Part shown: positions 34,521-45,064 of the stretch, in pieces | Position numbering within the stretch: the first letter of the stretch is position 1 | Layout of the letters: every line of letters begins with the position of its first letter | From: Diploptera punctata | Lineage: Eukaryota; Arthropoda; Insecta; Blattodea; Blaberidae | Length of the DNA: 64,000 nt | Assembly: GCA_030220185.1 (NCBI GenBank) | Contig: JASPKZ010001247.1 | Location: 1 to 64,000 of the forward strand | Direction: 5' to 3' | Translations under genes and position numbers: made by a program | Notes under the pieces: model-generated | What the model was told of the DNA's origin: nothing | Database searches by the model: none | The model's input: the letters and a program-made list of their open reading frames with translations, nothing else

Positions 34521-35150
34521 TAACGATTTAACTTACTTGAATATAATATTTTATAATTTGCCTTCTCAAAATATTATTTTAAATTTAATAAAAGGTTAAT
34601 AAGCTGACGTAAACATAATCTTATAGACTTATATATACACAGGTTCAAATTTGTTTAGAGCTGACAATAAAGATGAAGATGTAAGTATATTTATAATTAA
34701 ATATAATAAATATATTATAATTTTCATGAAGATCTCCACTGATGTAAAACTTATTAGAGTGATCAACTCACGTGTACTACGACATATAGAACTGTACACA
34801 CAATTTTAAATATTTTTATATTTTTTTACAAAAGATGGAAAATAGATTGAAAATAACATGTTTGTTAATGGACCCGAATGTTACGAATTCAGGATGGATC
34901 TCCTAATGATTGTGATTTAAGTTGTCATATTACCTCTGTATTAAAACGACTGTAAATATTCCAAGTTAAAAAGAACAAAAATAGATCTTCATAGTCCAGA
35001 GTAGTATATTCCAACTATCTCTAATGTTTAAACCCAGCATAATTCAATGGACTTTAATTTACTAAAATAATTCCTAGTATAGGTTAATGTGATTTTTATA
35101 ATGTACTCAGCCTAGAATTAATATATCAATTTCTATTTATATACACATAT
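34521..35150. other. No feature recognised
   Basis: AT-rich. Confidence 0.45.
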
Positions 35151-36140
35151 TTCTGTGCCTAAAGTTTTATTTTCTTTCTCCACTCGTCTCTGTCCATCCA
35201 CTCCATTTCCTTCAGTCCTCTTGTTCTCATTCTTGTTATTATTTTTTGCATCCACGAGTTTCAAGGTCTTTCTTTCCTTCTTCTTCCAGGTGGACATCAC
35301 TCCAATGTTTTTCTGGATAACCTTTCTTCTTGCATTCGACGTACGTGCCCATACAAATTTAATTGCTTGTATCTTACATAATTTACTATTGAATATCTAA
35401 CATTAATTTTTTCTCGTATGACAGTATTTCTTTTTCTTTTTCTTTTTTTTTTTTCTTTTCCTAATTTTGAACATCTTCCTGCTCTCCTCAAGAAATCCAT
35501 TTCCATCGACATAAGTTTTTGTTGAATTTCCAAACTTCAGCTCTATATGTGACAGCACTTCTCACTATTGAATTATACCTATATTTGTAGCTTATGTTTT
35601 CTGGTTATATTTCGGTTCCGTAAGACTCCATTTATGATTGCTGTTATTGCTCCACCTTTATTTATTCTGTTCTTAATATCACTTTCTTGTTTATCGTCTT
35701 TATCTACGTTTACTCCCAGATACTCGAATTCTTCACATCCTCTAATGTGTCCCTTCTGATCTTCTAATATAAAATTTTCGGTTTCTTCTCCACATCCCAT
35801 ATAACAATTTTTCTAAATATATTTTCAAACTCCAATTATCGTATTCGTCCAATAATTTGTTGAACATAATCTCCATGTCTTCATATTTTTAAGCAATTAT
35901 TATCTGGTCATCCGCAAATAGCGGTGTATATATTACATCTGTTGATCCATCTCCAATTGGTACTCTTATTCCTGAACTCGTTTTTGATCCAGTGACAGTG
36001 CTTTATGTATAAGTATTTTAAATAATGTGGATGATATGCTACAACCTTGGCAAGGCTTTTTGTTATTTTAATTTCTTCTGAAACACATTTTCCAATTTTA
36101 ATTTTTGATACTGCATTTTTATACATTTTTATTGCATTAC

Positions 36141-37182
36141 ATTAATAATTGTGTATCGGCCGCGGTGGACTAGTGGTTATGCCCCTTGTCTCTGATCCCG
36201 AGGGTCGCGGGTTCAAACCCGACCGGGGTCGATGGATTTTTTAGGATGGAAAAATCCTAGGAGCAAGTCCTCCGGGAGGGACTTTAAGCCGTGGGTTCCG
36301 AGTCAGAAGATTTTCAGGCTCATATAAGATCCTTAACAAAAGTAATGGTATTTTGTGGAAGAAATACTCTGCGTGCAAAAATAGTAATTAGAGACGAAAT
36401 TATTGAACAAGTATCCCACTTTAAATATTTAGGATGTGACATCAGCTATGGGTATGATAAAGATATTGAACACAAACACATCAGTTTCAAGCTATTTGTG
36501 GTATAATAAATAGAACATTGAATAATAAATCCCATAAACAAATAAAATTAAAATTTTATAAAACAATGGATGTTCCTGTCCTTTTGTATGGGAGTGAATC
36601 TTGGATTACCACTACCAAACAAGAAAGTAAAATCCAAGCAGCCGAGATGAAATTTTTAAGAAGAGTAAAAGGCTGCACTAGAATGGACCAGATAAGAAAA
36701 GAGGATATCCGTGAAGAACTGCAGATCTAATCCATAAAAGAAAATATATTTAACAACAAGACATAGTGGAAAGAACATGTAGAAAGAATGGAATACAGTA
36801 GATTACCAAATAAAATCTTCCATTATTTTCCAAGGGGAAGAAGAGATGTCGGACGTCCTCGGAAGAGATGGTCTTAGATATAGTAGTGAAGACGGAACAG
36901 GCAACTCTTGCCTAAACCAGGAAGTGAAGAAGAAGAAGAAAAGATCCTTAAGCCTGAATGAAAAGGTCTCTAAGCAAAAATTACCGAATTTTCCCGTCCT
37001 ACTACCTTGGTTTCCTAGATGTAGGTATGAGGCGGAACGCTGACAATGGACCACTCAAATGACATCTATACGAAAACAAGTGTAACTAAATTAGTATGGT
37101 TCAAATTCTTCCCTATAGGGGGAGAGTGCCTAAATCTCTGTTAAGGGAAACATGGGCTTACAAGAAGAAGATTAATAATTGT
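36141..37182 (+). repeat. SINE family S2 inside the T3 LINE, with 12-bp target duplication
   Basis: The body is 36153-36336 plus 36952-37170. The head is tRNA-like: GGCCGCGGTGGACTAGTGG and B box GGTTCAAACCCGACC, then GGATTTTTTAGGATGG, CTCCGGGAGG and GCCGTGGGTTCCGAGTC. The 3' end is ACAAGAAGAAG. ATTAATAATTGT flanks it at 36141-36152 and 37171-37182. Confidence 0.8.
36326..36951 (+). mobile_element. T2-family LINE 3' end inserted in the S2 SINE, 11-bp target duplication
   Basis: The body 36337-36940 carries KVMVFCGRNTLRAKIV, FKYLGCDISYGYDKD, LLYGSESWITTT, IQAAEMKFLRRVKGCTRMD, RRDVGRPRKRW and a (GAA)n tail. AAGATCCTTAA at 36326-36336 and 36941-36951 is the target duplication. This is therefore an insertion within an insertion. 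Confidence 0.85.
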
Positions 37183-37424
37183 ATCGTTTATGGCCACATT
37201 TTCTAATGTTTCTCAAACAACTTTTGTAAAGGTACCTTGTCATATGCTATCTCTAAATCTTACAAATGTGAAATGAACTTGTTGCTTGTTATTATTTGTC
37301 CTTTTCAATCAATTGCTTTACCACAAACATGTGATCAAGTTTTTTTATATCTCCCAGACCTAAAGCCTGCCTGTACTTTATTCCCCTTATGTTTATAATT
37401 TTCTTCTAAATAGTATAGAGTTTA

Positions 37425-37522
37425 TTATGATTGTTGTATTCTGATGTAATATATGTTTGTCCTGGTGAGTGGTAGAGAAGGCCGCATGACCTTAACTCCA
37501 CCAGGCTAAATAAATTCATATA
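37425..37522 (+). mobile_element. LINE family A 3'-terminal fragment
   Basis: TTTGTCCTGGTGAGTGG, hairpin AAGGCC-GCAT-GACCTT with one mismatched pair, CTCCACCAGGCTAAATAAAT. Confidence 0.85.
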
Positions 37523-37527
37523 CATAA

Positions 37528-37968
37528 TATGTGCTACCTTGTCCACGCAGCGGGCCAGGGTTCGATTCCCGGTCGGGGCAGGCTCCTGGGTGAGGGGTTT
37601 TTTCCGGGGTTTTCCTCACCTGTAAGACAAATGTCAAGAATCGTAGGGCCCCAACGGTCCCCGAAAATCAATCCGGCCATCATCATCCATCACCCTTATC
37701 ATCATCCTTCGCCGGTTTGGAAAACAACGGGAAGTTACCACGACCTATAATTCAGTAGTAAAGCTGCAAAGCATAGCATGAAAATGCTATGATTGCAGTG
37801 AAAGACCTATCTGAGGGCCATCATCATCATCCTTCGCCGGTGTGGAAAGCAACGGGAAGGTACCACACCTATAATTCCCTAGTAAAGCTGCAAAGCATAG
37901 CATGAAAATGCTATGATTGAAGTGAAAGACTGCCCTAGGACAGAATTACTATGGATGGATGGATATAT
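37528..37968 (+). repeat. SINE family S1, copy with internal duplication
   Basis: It lacks the first bases of the tRNA-like head. The 3' half (CATCATCATCC..AAAGCTGCAAAGCATAGCATG..) occurs twice, at about 37676-37810 and 37817-37968. Confidence 0.85.
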
Positions 37969-37983
37969 AATATATAAAATATC

Positions 37984-38136
37984 AATCCATCCATAGTAAT
38001 TCTGCCCGAGGGCAGGGTCTTTCGCTGCAATCATAGCATTTTTATGCTATGCTTTGCAGCTTTACTAGGAAATCATAGGTGTGGTAGCTTCCCGTTGCTT
38101 TCCACACCGGTGAAGGATGGTGATGATAATGATAAA

Positions 38137-38173
<37 letters not shown>

Positions 38174-38342
38174 GCCGGATGATTTTCGGGGACCGTTGGA
38201 CCCTAAGCTTCCTGACATATGTCTTACAGGTGAGGAAAAACCCCGATAAAAACCTCACCCAGGAAGCTTGTCCCGACCGGGGATCGAACCCGGGCCCTCT
38301 GCGTGACAAGGCAGCACGATACCTCGGGACCACAGCGGTGGA
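37984..38342 (-). repeat. SINE family S1, full copy, inverted relative to its neighbour
   Basis: The minus strand reads from GTCCACCGCTGTGGTCCCGAGG to the ACTATGGATGGAT end. A (GAT)n run at 38134-38172 sits in the internal block. Confidence 0.9.
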
Positions 38343-38681
38343 CAATATATCAATAAAGTATTAAAAAATAATCACTTATAAGAAATACATTGTTTTTCAT
38401 CTCTAGAAAATAGTATTGCTCTTATGAGAATGCTGTTGCCACTTGGCGCCGTAGACTGGGTGACAGAGATGGAAATATATCTCCTTCTCATTCTAGCATA
38501 AGTACAGTATTTACATAAGTTCACGACACAATTATCTTCACTACTGCTAGTAAAATCTAAATAGTGATAATCCCAATGTGGTTACTAAAGAATAACATTA
38601 TTATAAAGATTTATTAAACACACTGTGTGCATTATAATACAATTACTGGAAGTTATTGTCATCAGCATAGAATTTTAAGGC

Positions 38682-39130
38682 TTACTTCTTGGAGTCAATA
38701 AGGTGGTATTGTTGACATTTTTGGTCGCATAGCTTGCAGAGGCACTGGTTCGATGCGAGGTGGAAACCTTTTATGGTACATACTCTGTAGTGGAATCCAT
38801 GTGTGGCGGTCCTCGTGAACACGTGTCTTAGGGAGAAGTTTGGTTCCTTCCATTCTTCGGTGTTCATCGCTGGGGTCAGGAAGAATCCGCGGTCTATATC
38901 CTCTGCTTTTTCTTCTCTCTCTTATGTGTGCTTCGTAGGCCGGGGTGTGTGGCAGATTATATTTTAACGCTATTTCTCTGATGAAGAAGTCAGTCTTGGT
39001 TAGATGGTATATGAGTCGGGAACTCGTTGACCTTGAAATCCTAAGTACTCTCCGGAGGTAGGCAATTTTGACCATTTCCAGTCTTTTCAGATTTGCTATG
39101 GTTAACCGAGTCCAGAATGTGGTCATTGCA
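38682..39130 (-). pseudogene. Non-LTR retrotransposon C-terminal domain with zinc-binding end
   Basis: In frame: LERLEMVKIAYLRRVL-type text, RLIYHLTKTDFFIREIALKYNLPHTPAYEAHIRERR. A frameshift near 38865 moves to HVFTRTATHGFHYRVC and SNQCLCKLCDQKCQQYHLIDSKK, a C-x2-C-x3-C-x3-H cluster. This looks like the conserved tail of an arthropod LINE protein; the RT core is not present. Confidence 0.6.
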
Positions 39131-39134
39131 TATC

Positions 39135-40170
39135 ACGCTATTGGTGATATCTTAATATGAAATAGTATTATAGCTGTTTCGATTGACAGCTTTTCGACAT
39201 TTCGAATGTCAAATGAGGCCTTTATTAAAGAATAATATTTACACTATTTGGAAGTAAGCTCTTGAATAATATATATCATTTAATATGTATAAATTATAAT
39301 CGTTCTCGAAAAAAATATATACTCAAGTTATTTAAGAAATGTTCACGTAAATAAAAAAAAAAAACACTGTGTATACCATAAAACAGTATAGGCCTAATTA
39401 AAAATTTCAGATAAGTATGGAGCTAAGACAAAATGTCTTCCATCTCAAACAATATCCAGTTTTTTACTATTATTTTCATAAACAAAGTTCATATCCTTTA
39501 CAATTCTTGTACAGGGTTGTCATGGAAGAATTGGAATACCTGTTAATTGTTAACTGCGTTTGGAATATCGTGATAGTTGGTGGTCGATTTAAAAAAACGC
39601 AATATACGTCGAATTCTTTTTTCACAAAATTACAATATTTCATTTGTCTATTGTGTTTTCTTGGGACTACGGCTCTTCTTTTCTTCGGAGATACCACGTA
39701 GCCACGAGAAGCCACAGTACGAACTTTATATATTGTGGCACAGAAACACCAGTAGCTTCAGAACATTCTCCGAGTATTAGTTGCATATTATTCCTTTACT
39801 ATGGCTGTACATCACAAAACAAATTTCATTGAAAGGGGATGGTTCAGTGACTTCTTCGTTAGCCAATGTTCCGGAAAGTGAGTTCATCTCCTAATATTAT
39901 TAAATAATCGGGTGATAATAATACGTACCATAATGGAATTTCATTCATAAATCAGGCACCCATTTTCTTGGTAAAATTGTAGGTGAAACTAATTGAATTG
40001 ACTATTTATTTCAAATGAATTAACTGATAAATCAATCTCACATAAAAGGGTACGTTTACTACAAGGAATTGCTTATTAAGAGCAGCGCTGTTTTCTAGAC
40101 GTGACAAACCCTATACCAGTTTTATTGTTGTACCTGTAATATTTTGAATATAGGATATGATTGAATACTA
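39135..40170. other. No gene recognised
   Basis: Overlapping short frames on both strands at 39417-39832 have no recognisable motif. Confidence 0.45.
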
Positions 40171-40604
40171 AATTTGACTATTTAATTCATGCCCCAAATG
40201 GGAGTCAATGACCAATCACGTTACAATAATTTTTTTACAACCAATCACAGTCGTGTTTCGCCTATAATTTACCAACTAAAGTTTATCATAATAAAGAAAG
40301 CACCTCCTTTTTAACATTCTGAATAGGGCATAGCATTATTTTGTGGTGACTGACTCTCTAAGAAATACGGCTACCAGATTGTATATATAGTGCATGAATG
40401 TCAACACATACCGCATGCGAGAGTTAATATAAAAACATTTGTAGCAATTGATTATACCACCGGAAAAAAGAAACCACTGTTTGCACTTTCTTAAATGTAT
40501 TTTTTCACAGAAAAATATAATTGTTATATTTACATCATAGGACATCAGAAATGAATTAATATACAGTTCATGTATTTCATTTTTTCTCCACTAGAGTGCA
40601 TTCT

Positions 40605-40649
<45 letters not shown>

Positions 40650-40799
40650 TAATAATAATAAATAATAGTAATAATAATAATAATAATAATCATAATAATA
40701 GCTTTATTTTACCTGGCAGAGTTAAGGCCTTAAGGCCTTGTCTACCACTCAACCAGGTTTAAAAAATACAAACAAAAAAATAGTCTTAAATCTAAATTT

Positions 40800-40844
<45 letters not shown>

Positions 40845-40998
40845 CGATTACATGTTATAAATACAATACAATTATTTGTTATAATGTATTTTCATTTACT
40901 CTAGATTTAACTAATTAAATATATAATAAATACAAGATATATAAAAAAACGAGGAAAAGATTAATGACATAGTATAAAATTAAATAAATAGAGAATAA

Positions 40999-41559
40999 TC
41001 AATTATTAGACAACAGGTAACCGTATAAGCGTGACTTAAAGGTACCAAGTGTGCGGCAAACCCTGATATCTTGAGGAAGGAGATTCCAGGAGCGGGCAGA
41101 GGCTACTGTGAAGGAAGTAGAATAAGAGGAAGTGCTATGAAGAGGAATTGTTAGCAGACTGCTATCTTGTGACCTAGTGTCAATATTGTGGTAAGAGGAT
41201 AACTTCTCAAATCTGGACGCCAGGTAAGTAGGGATGTAAGAATTCAGAAGCTTGAAAAGTAGTGAAAGAGAGTGCAATTTACGTCTGTCAGTAAGACGGA
41301 GCCAAGAGAGGTTATTAAAGTGTTCGGAAATATGGTCATAACGGCGGATATTGAAAATGAATCGAACGCAAGCATTATGAACACGCTGCAGTCTCTGCGA
41401 CAAGTCATAGTTTAGATCATTATATATAATGTCACAATAATCGAAGTGTGGTAACACAAGATTCTGCACAAGGATTTGTTTTAACGAAACTGGGAGAAAA
41501 TTCTTTAAACGTCTAAGATAATGTAAGATGGAGAAAGTCTTTTTACATATGTGTTTCAC
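40999..41559 (-). pseudogene. LINE B: C-terminal domain
   Basis: 186 open codons: KHICKKTFSILHYLRRLKN, KQILVQNLVLPHFDYCDIIY, QRLQRVHNACVRFIFNIRRYDH, SWLRLTDRRKLHSLSLL, ARSWNLLPQDIRVCRTL. Homologous to the family A domain at 31232-31888. Confidence 0.8.
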
Positions 41560-41568
41560 TTGTGTTTG

Positions 41569-42147
41569 TCAGGTTAAATTTGCGTCTAGATGTAGTCCAA
41601 GATCTATTACTGAAGAAGAATAAGGGATAATTGTATTATTTATAGTAATGTTTGGAAGTGCAGATATGTCAAAGGTTGTAAGCAGTCTTTGTTGTCCCAT
41701 TAGAATTACTTGTGACTTGTTAGGATTTAGATTTAGACCGATACTTTGAAGACCAGTTAAAGATGGATATGAGATCGTCATTCATTTTTGTCAAGCTGTT
41801 ATAGAGAGAATGAGGAGGTGAATGTAGGTAAATTTGGAGATCATCAGCGTAGAGGTGATAACGGCAGTGCTTTAGTACAGTTGGCAAGTCATTTATGTAG
41901 ATTGAGAAAAGAAGAGGTCCGAGAACACTGCCCTGGGGGACCCCAGCGGCACGTTGCGCCAAGACGAAGATCTAGAGTTTAATGAAACGTATTGTTGACG
42001 ACCGTGCAGGTATGAGTCGAACCAGGATACAGCGCTGTCAGACAAGTGTAGGTGCTTGAGCTTTATCATAAATAAGTCGTGGTCTACTGTGTCAAAAGCT
42101 TTGCTGAAGTCAAGTAAGGTTAAATGAGTCAATTGACGTCTGTCCAC
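41569..42147 (-). pseudogene. LINE B: RT catalytic part
   Basis: TLLDFSKAFDTVDHDL (motif A), [23 protein letters not shown] (motif B) and [15 protein letters not shown] (catalytic YADD, rc of about 41835-41860), then [15 protein letters not shown]. Frames change at about 41960, 41770 and 41570, so the protein cannot be made in one piece. Confidence 0.8.
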
Positions 42148-42950
42148 GGCTTCACGAATATCTTCAGTAATTTTAGCAAAGCTGTGGTTGTGCTATGACC
42201 AGATCTAAAGCCGGATTGATAGGGATCAAGGAGGTGATTTTCTTGGAGATATTCAGTCATTTGCTTATGTACAATATGTTCCAGGGCTTTAGATAATGTC
42301 GGAAGGATGCTAATCGGTCGGAAGTCATTACAGTTAGTTGGTGTACTTATTTTTGGTATAGGCCGAACTCTAGACTGTTTCCATACAGTTGGGAAGATAG
42401 AAGTTATAAGGGAAGCATTAAAAATATGAGTCACTGTGGGTAGTATAATGTCAATGATTTTATTTAACATTAAAATGCTGATGTTATCTGTTCCTTGTGC
42501 ATTGGATTTAATCCGCTTGAGTGCTTTTTTAACGTCTATAGGCGAAATGTCGTTAAAGTAAAATTTATCTCTTCTTATATGGGGGGATGGGGATAAGTCT
42601 TTAAGAATGTCTATTTTAGTCTTGTTGTCTGGAGGTGTCATGGGCATTGAGGTAAAATGTTCATTTAATTCATCCACAGAAATGTCTATAGAGTCAGTTG
42701 AGGGATTAAAACTGTCTAAGTCCCATTGTACGGAGATTTCGCCAAGTGTCCCGTGTACTTATTTCAGGTCCGATTATACTGTGGGCGTGTCGTAGTTTGG
42801 CATTGCGTATAGTTTGTGTAGTTGTGTTTCTAAGTTGTTTGTACAGTTGCCAGTTCTCGTCATTTTTATGTCGTCTGTATGTTCGGTATGCTTTGTCTCG
42901 TTTTGACATAAGTTCACGTATTGAGTCATTCATCCAGGGAGCAGGGGGGC
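42129..42950 (-). pseudogene. LINE B: linker and RT N-terminal part
   Basis: PPAPWMNDSIRELMSKRDKAYRTYRRHKND, then (new frame) FYFNDISPIDVKKALKRIKSNAQGTDNISI, SRVRPIPKISTPTNCNDFRPISILPTLSKALEHIV and LLDPYQSGFRSGHSTTTALLKL. The APE endonuclease is missing. The order and blocks are those of CR1/Jockey-group LINEs. Confidence 0.8.
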
Positions 42951-43384
42951 GGGATTGCGTTCCTTTGGCAATGAATAATATGATATGGTTGCAGTGACGA
43001 ACAAAAGAAGCAAATGAAGCGTACCAATTGTTTCTCATTTGTTTTCAAACTTCGCCGTTTACATTAAATATATAAATATTTTAAAATAACTATATTTAAA
43101 TAATGATTTGTGAGTAAACAGCTTAATTTTATTCGTTAAATAGTCCTAACAAATGCCACTCTTGATTTCCAAATTCTCTACATAAATACACTCGTACTTT
43201 GTGACATCGTGAATTTATCGATAATTTGGAAATCACTCGTGGCATTACTTATGAAAAACTATATTTTTGTTTTCATTCTGATTCTATTTCAGGAGCTCCA
43301 TCACTCATTGAGTAAAGTCTCATCTCAAGTACTTCCTGAAGAATATGTGTGTGTCTCGCGACGAATTTGGGCGTTTTAAAGGAT

Positions 43385-43685
43385 GATACCTTGGCACAGA
43401 GTTACGGGGCTTGCGCTAGTTTGAATCCTGACGGGAGAAGCCTTTTGTTTGGAATTTCAGCCAATATGGAACCGGTATCTACCCAGCATCGTGAGGAATT
43501 TGGGTAGCTACAATAAATAACTGCTCCAGGTTGGGAAAATCAACTAATGGCGACTGGGGACCTGACATTCTTACCACAAGTTATCCCCCTATACTGGCTG
43601 ATAATAGTCCACCTCTATGATTAACACATGTGAATGTGAGGCTAGCAGGCGTAAGGTAAGCGAGGTGGTCTCGGCTCATCGCACC
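43385..43685 (+). repeat. SINE-like family S4, second copy
   Basis: Ordered blocks shared with 30650-30960. The head includes AGTTACGGGGCTTGCGC and TTTGAATCCTGACGGG (B-box-like). Confidence 0.65.
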
Positions 43686-44146
43686 TTGGAGTTATATATG
43701 ATATGAAAAGGAAAATGAATGCTTGAGTCGGGATTTGAACCCGAGTCTCTAAACTCTGTACGTTTAGCGCTCTAACCAATGAAGCTACCCAAATATTCCA
43801 ACACAAACATACATTTTTCTTATACATGTAGTATTCTCAATTCACACAAGAGTTAGCGGGAAGTTGGTTACAGCGCTAAACGTACAGAGTTTAGAGACTC
43901 GGGTTCAAATCCCGACTCAAGCATTCATTTTTATTTTCATATCATATTTGTCTTCATTGCCAAATGTCAAAAATATAGTTATAACATCTAAATATACAAG
44001 CGTTACTGCTATAAAGTAAATATTCTCTTTAAAAATTGCTTAACTGTTATGTTGGCCACTAGATGGTGTTGGAACGAATTCCCATTACCTCTTGTGTGAA
44101 TTGAGAATACTACATATATAAGAAAAATGTATGTTTGTGTTGGAAT

Positions 44147-44220
44147 TCTTGGGTAGCTCAGTTGGTTAGAGCGCTAAACGTACAGAGTTTAGAGACTCGG
44201 GTTCAAATCCCGACTCAAGC
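44147..44220 (+). repeat. tRNA-like module (best copy), probably not a working tRNA
   Basis: D arm GCTCAGTTGGTTAGAGC, T arm TCGGGTTCAAATCCCGA and a 6-bp acceptor (CTTGGG with CTCAAG, one G-T pair) are all formed. The anticodon region folds as a 6-bp stem CTAAAC/GTTTAG with loop GTACAGA (anticodon would be ACA). That leaves the arm one base long for a standard tRNA, and the sequence is embedded in a tandem repeat, so I treat it as tRNA-derived. Confidence 0.55.
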
Positions 44221-44580
44221 ATTCATTTTTCTTTTCTTATCATATTTGCCTTCTTTGCCAAATGTCAAAAATATAGTTATAACATCTAAATATACAAGCG
44301 TTACTGCTATAAAGTAAACATTCTCTTTAAAAATTTGCTTACCTGTTATGGTGGCCACTAGATATCAGAGGAACGACTTCCCGCTACCTCTTGTGTGAAT
44401 TGAGAATACTACATATATAAGAAAAAGGTATGTTTGTGTTGGAATACTTGGGTAGCTCAATTGATTAGAGCGCTGAACGTACAGAGTTTAGAGACTCGGG
44501 TTTAAATCCCGACTCAAACATTCATTTTTATTTTCATATCATATTTGCCTTCATTGCCAAATGTCAAAAATATAGTTATA

Positions 44581-44582
<2 letters not shown>

Positions 44583-44628
<46 letters not shown>

Positions 44629-44645
44629 GTGTGTGTGTGTGTGTA
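44583..44645. repeat. (AC)n(TA)n(TG)n palindromic microsatellite
   Basis: ACACAC, then TATATA, then TGTGTG: self-complementary, at the turn-around point between plus and minus tRNA-like units. Confidence 0.9.
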
Positions 44646-44821
44646 TTTAGATGTTATAACTACATTTTTGACATTTGGCAATGAAGGCAAATATGATATG
44701 AAAATAAAAATGAATGCTTGAGTAGGGATTTGAACCCGAGTCTCTAACTCTGTACGTTCAGCGCTCTATCCAACTGAGCTACCCAAGTATTCCAGCACAA
44801 ACATAATTTTTTTCTTATATA

Positions 44822-44829
44822 TGTGTGTT

Positions 44830-44863
<34 letters not shown>

Positions 44864-44874
44864 AACACACAGTT
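44822..44874. repeat. (TA)n-centred palindrome
   Basis: GTGTGTTTGTATATA at the left and TATATACAAACACAC at the right are inverted copies around a TA core. Confidence 0.9.
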
Positions 44875-45064
44875 TAAGATAAATGTATGCTTAATTAACG
44901 GAAAAAAATAATGCTGTCAGCTAATTATAATCAGACATAATTTTCTTATTACCAGTTAATTTTTATCCTCCATCATAACCGTTTTCCCTTAATACGTATT
45001 TCGTTCATTGTTATCGGAACAGGCTTTAGTTTAAAATCAGCATTTATACTGTTATTATTTACTT

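Larger units (their letters stand above)
35155..37420 (-). mobile_element. Non-LTR retrotransposon, family T3, interrupted by a SINE
   Basis: The 5' part lies at 37183-37420 (minus strand: GFRSGRD-like, KQLIEKDK, KAYD-like VRFRDSI blocks). The 3' part lies at 35155-36140: SVSEEIKITKSLAKVV (RT block), FADDQIIIA-like text at about 35895-35925, CEEFEYLGVNVDKDD, MEMDFLRRAGR, RYKQLNLYGHVRRMQEERL and a WMDRDEWRKKIKL end. The SINE at 36153-37170 splits the two, with the target duplication ATTAATAATTGT. Many stops. A more decayed relative is at 61195-61900. Confidence 0.75.
40607..42953 (-). mobile_element. LINE family B (CR1/Jockey-like), 5'-truncated, in element M
   Basis: About 2.3 kb on the minus strand: linker after the endonuclease, RT, C-terminal domain, 3' UTR with hairpin AAGGCC-TTAA-GGCCTT (40724-40739) and an (ATT)n tail that appears as AAT units at 40607-40690. 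A (TA)n tract at 40803-40840 lies in the 3' UTR. Confidence 0.85.
40175..43255 (+). mobile_element. Element M, copy 2, interrupted by LINE B
   Basis: The left arm is 40175-40606 and the right arm 42954-43251. In copy 1 the corresponding text (GCATTCTTACAATATTGCGTTCC) is continuous. The outer ends TATTTAATTCATGCCCC and GGCATTACTTA are conserved. Confidence 0.85.
43690..44880. repeat. Tandem and inverted array of tRNA-like units (about 298-bp period)
   Basis: Five tRNA-like modules: minus 43721-43795, plus 43861-43922 (head truncated), plus 44147-44220, plus 44447-44519, minus 44716-44788. The three plus modules recur every 298-299 bp with a shared spacer containing GGCCACTAGAT and CTTGTGTGAATTGAGAATAC. 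The outer modules are inverted, and the array ends in (TA)n/(GT)n palindromes. Confidence 0.85.

Noticed and set aside
38073..38364. Asp-rich and Ser-rich frames on opposite strands
   Set aside because: Caused by the (GAT)n run inside an S1 SINE.
39417..39832. Overlapping frames of 62-94 codons on both strands
   Set aside because: No family features; mutual shadows in AT-rich DNA.
43690..44560. CRISPR-like direct repeats
   Set aside because: The unit is about 298 bp with conserved spacers and the window is eukaryotic in character.
43721..44788. A cluster of real tRNA genes
   Set aside because: D and T arms look good, but the anticodon arm is one base long, some units are truncated, and all lie in a recent tandem/inverted repeat; tRNA-derived repeat is the safer call.
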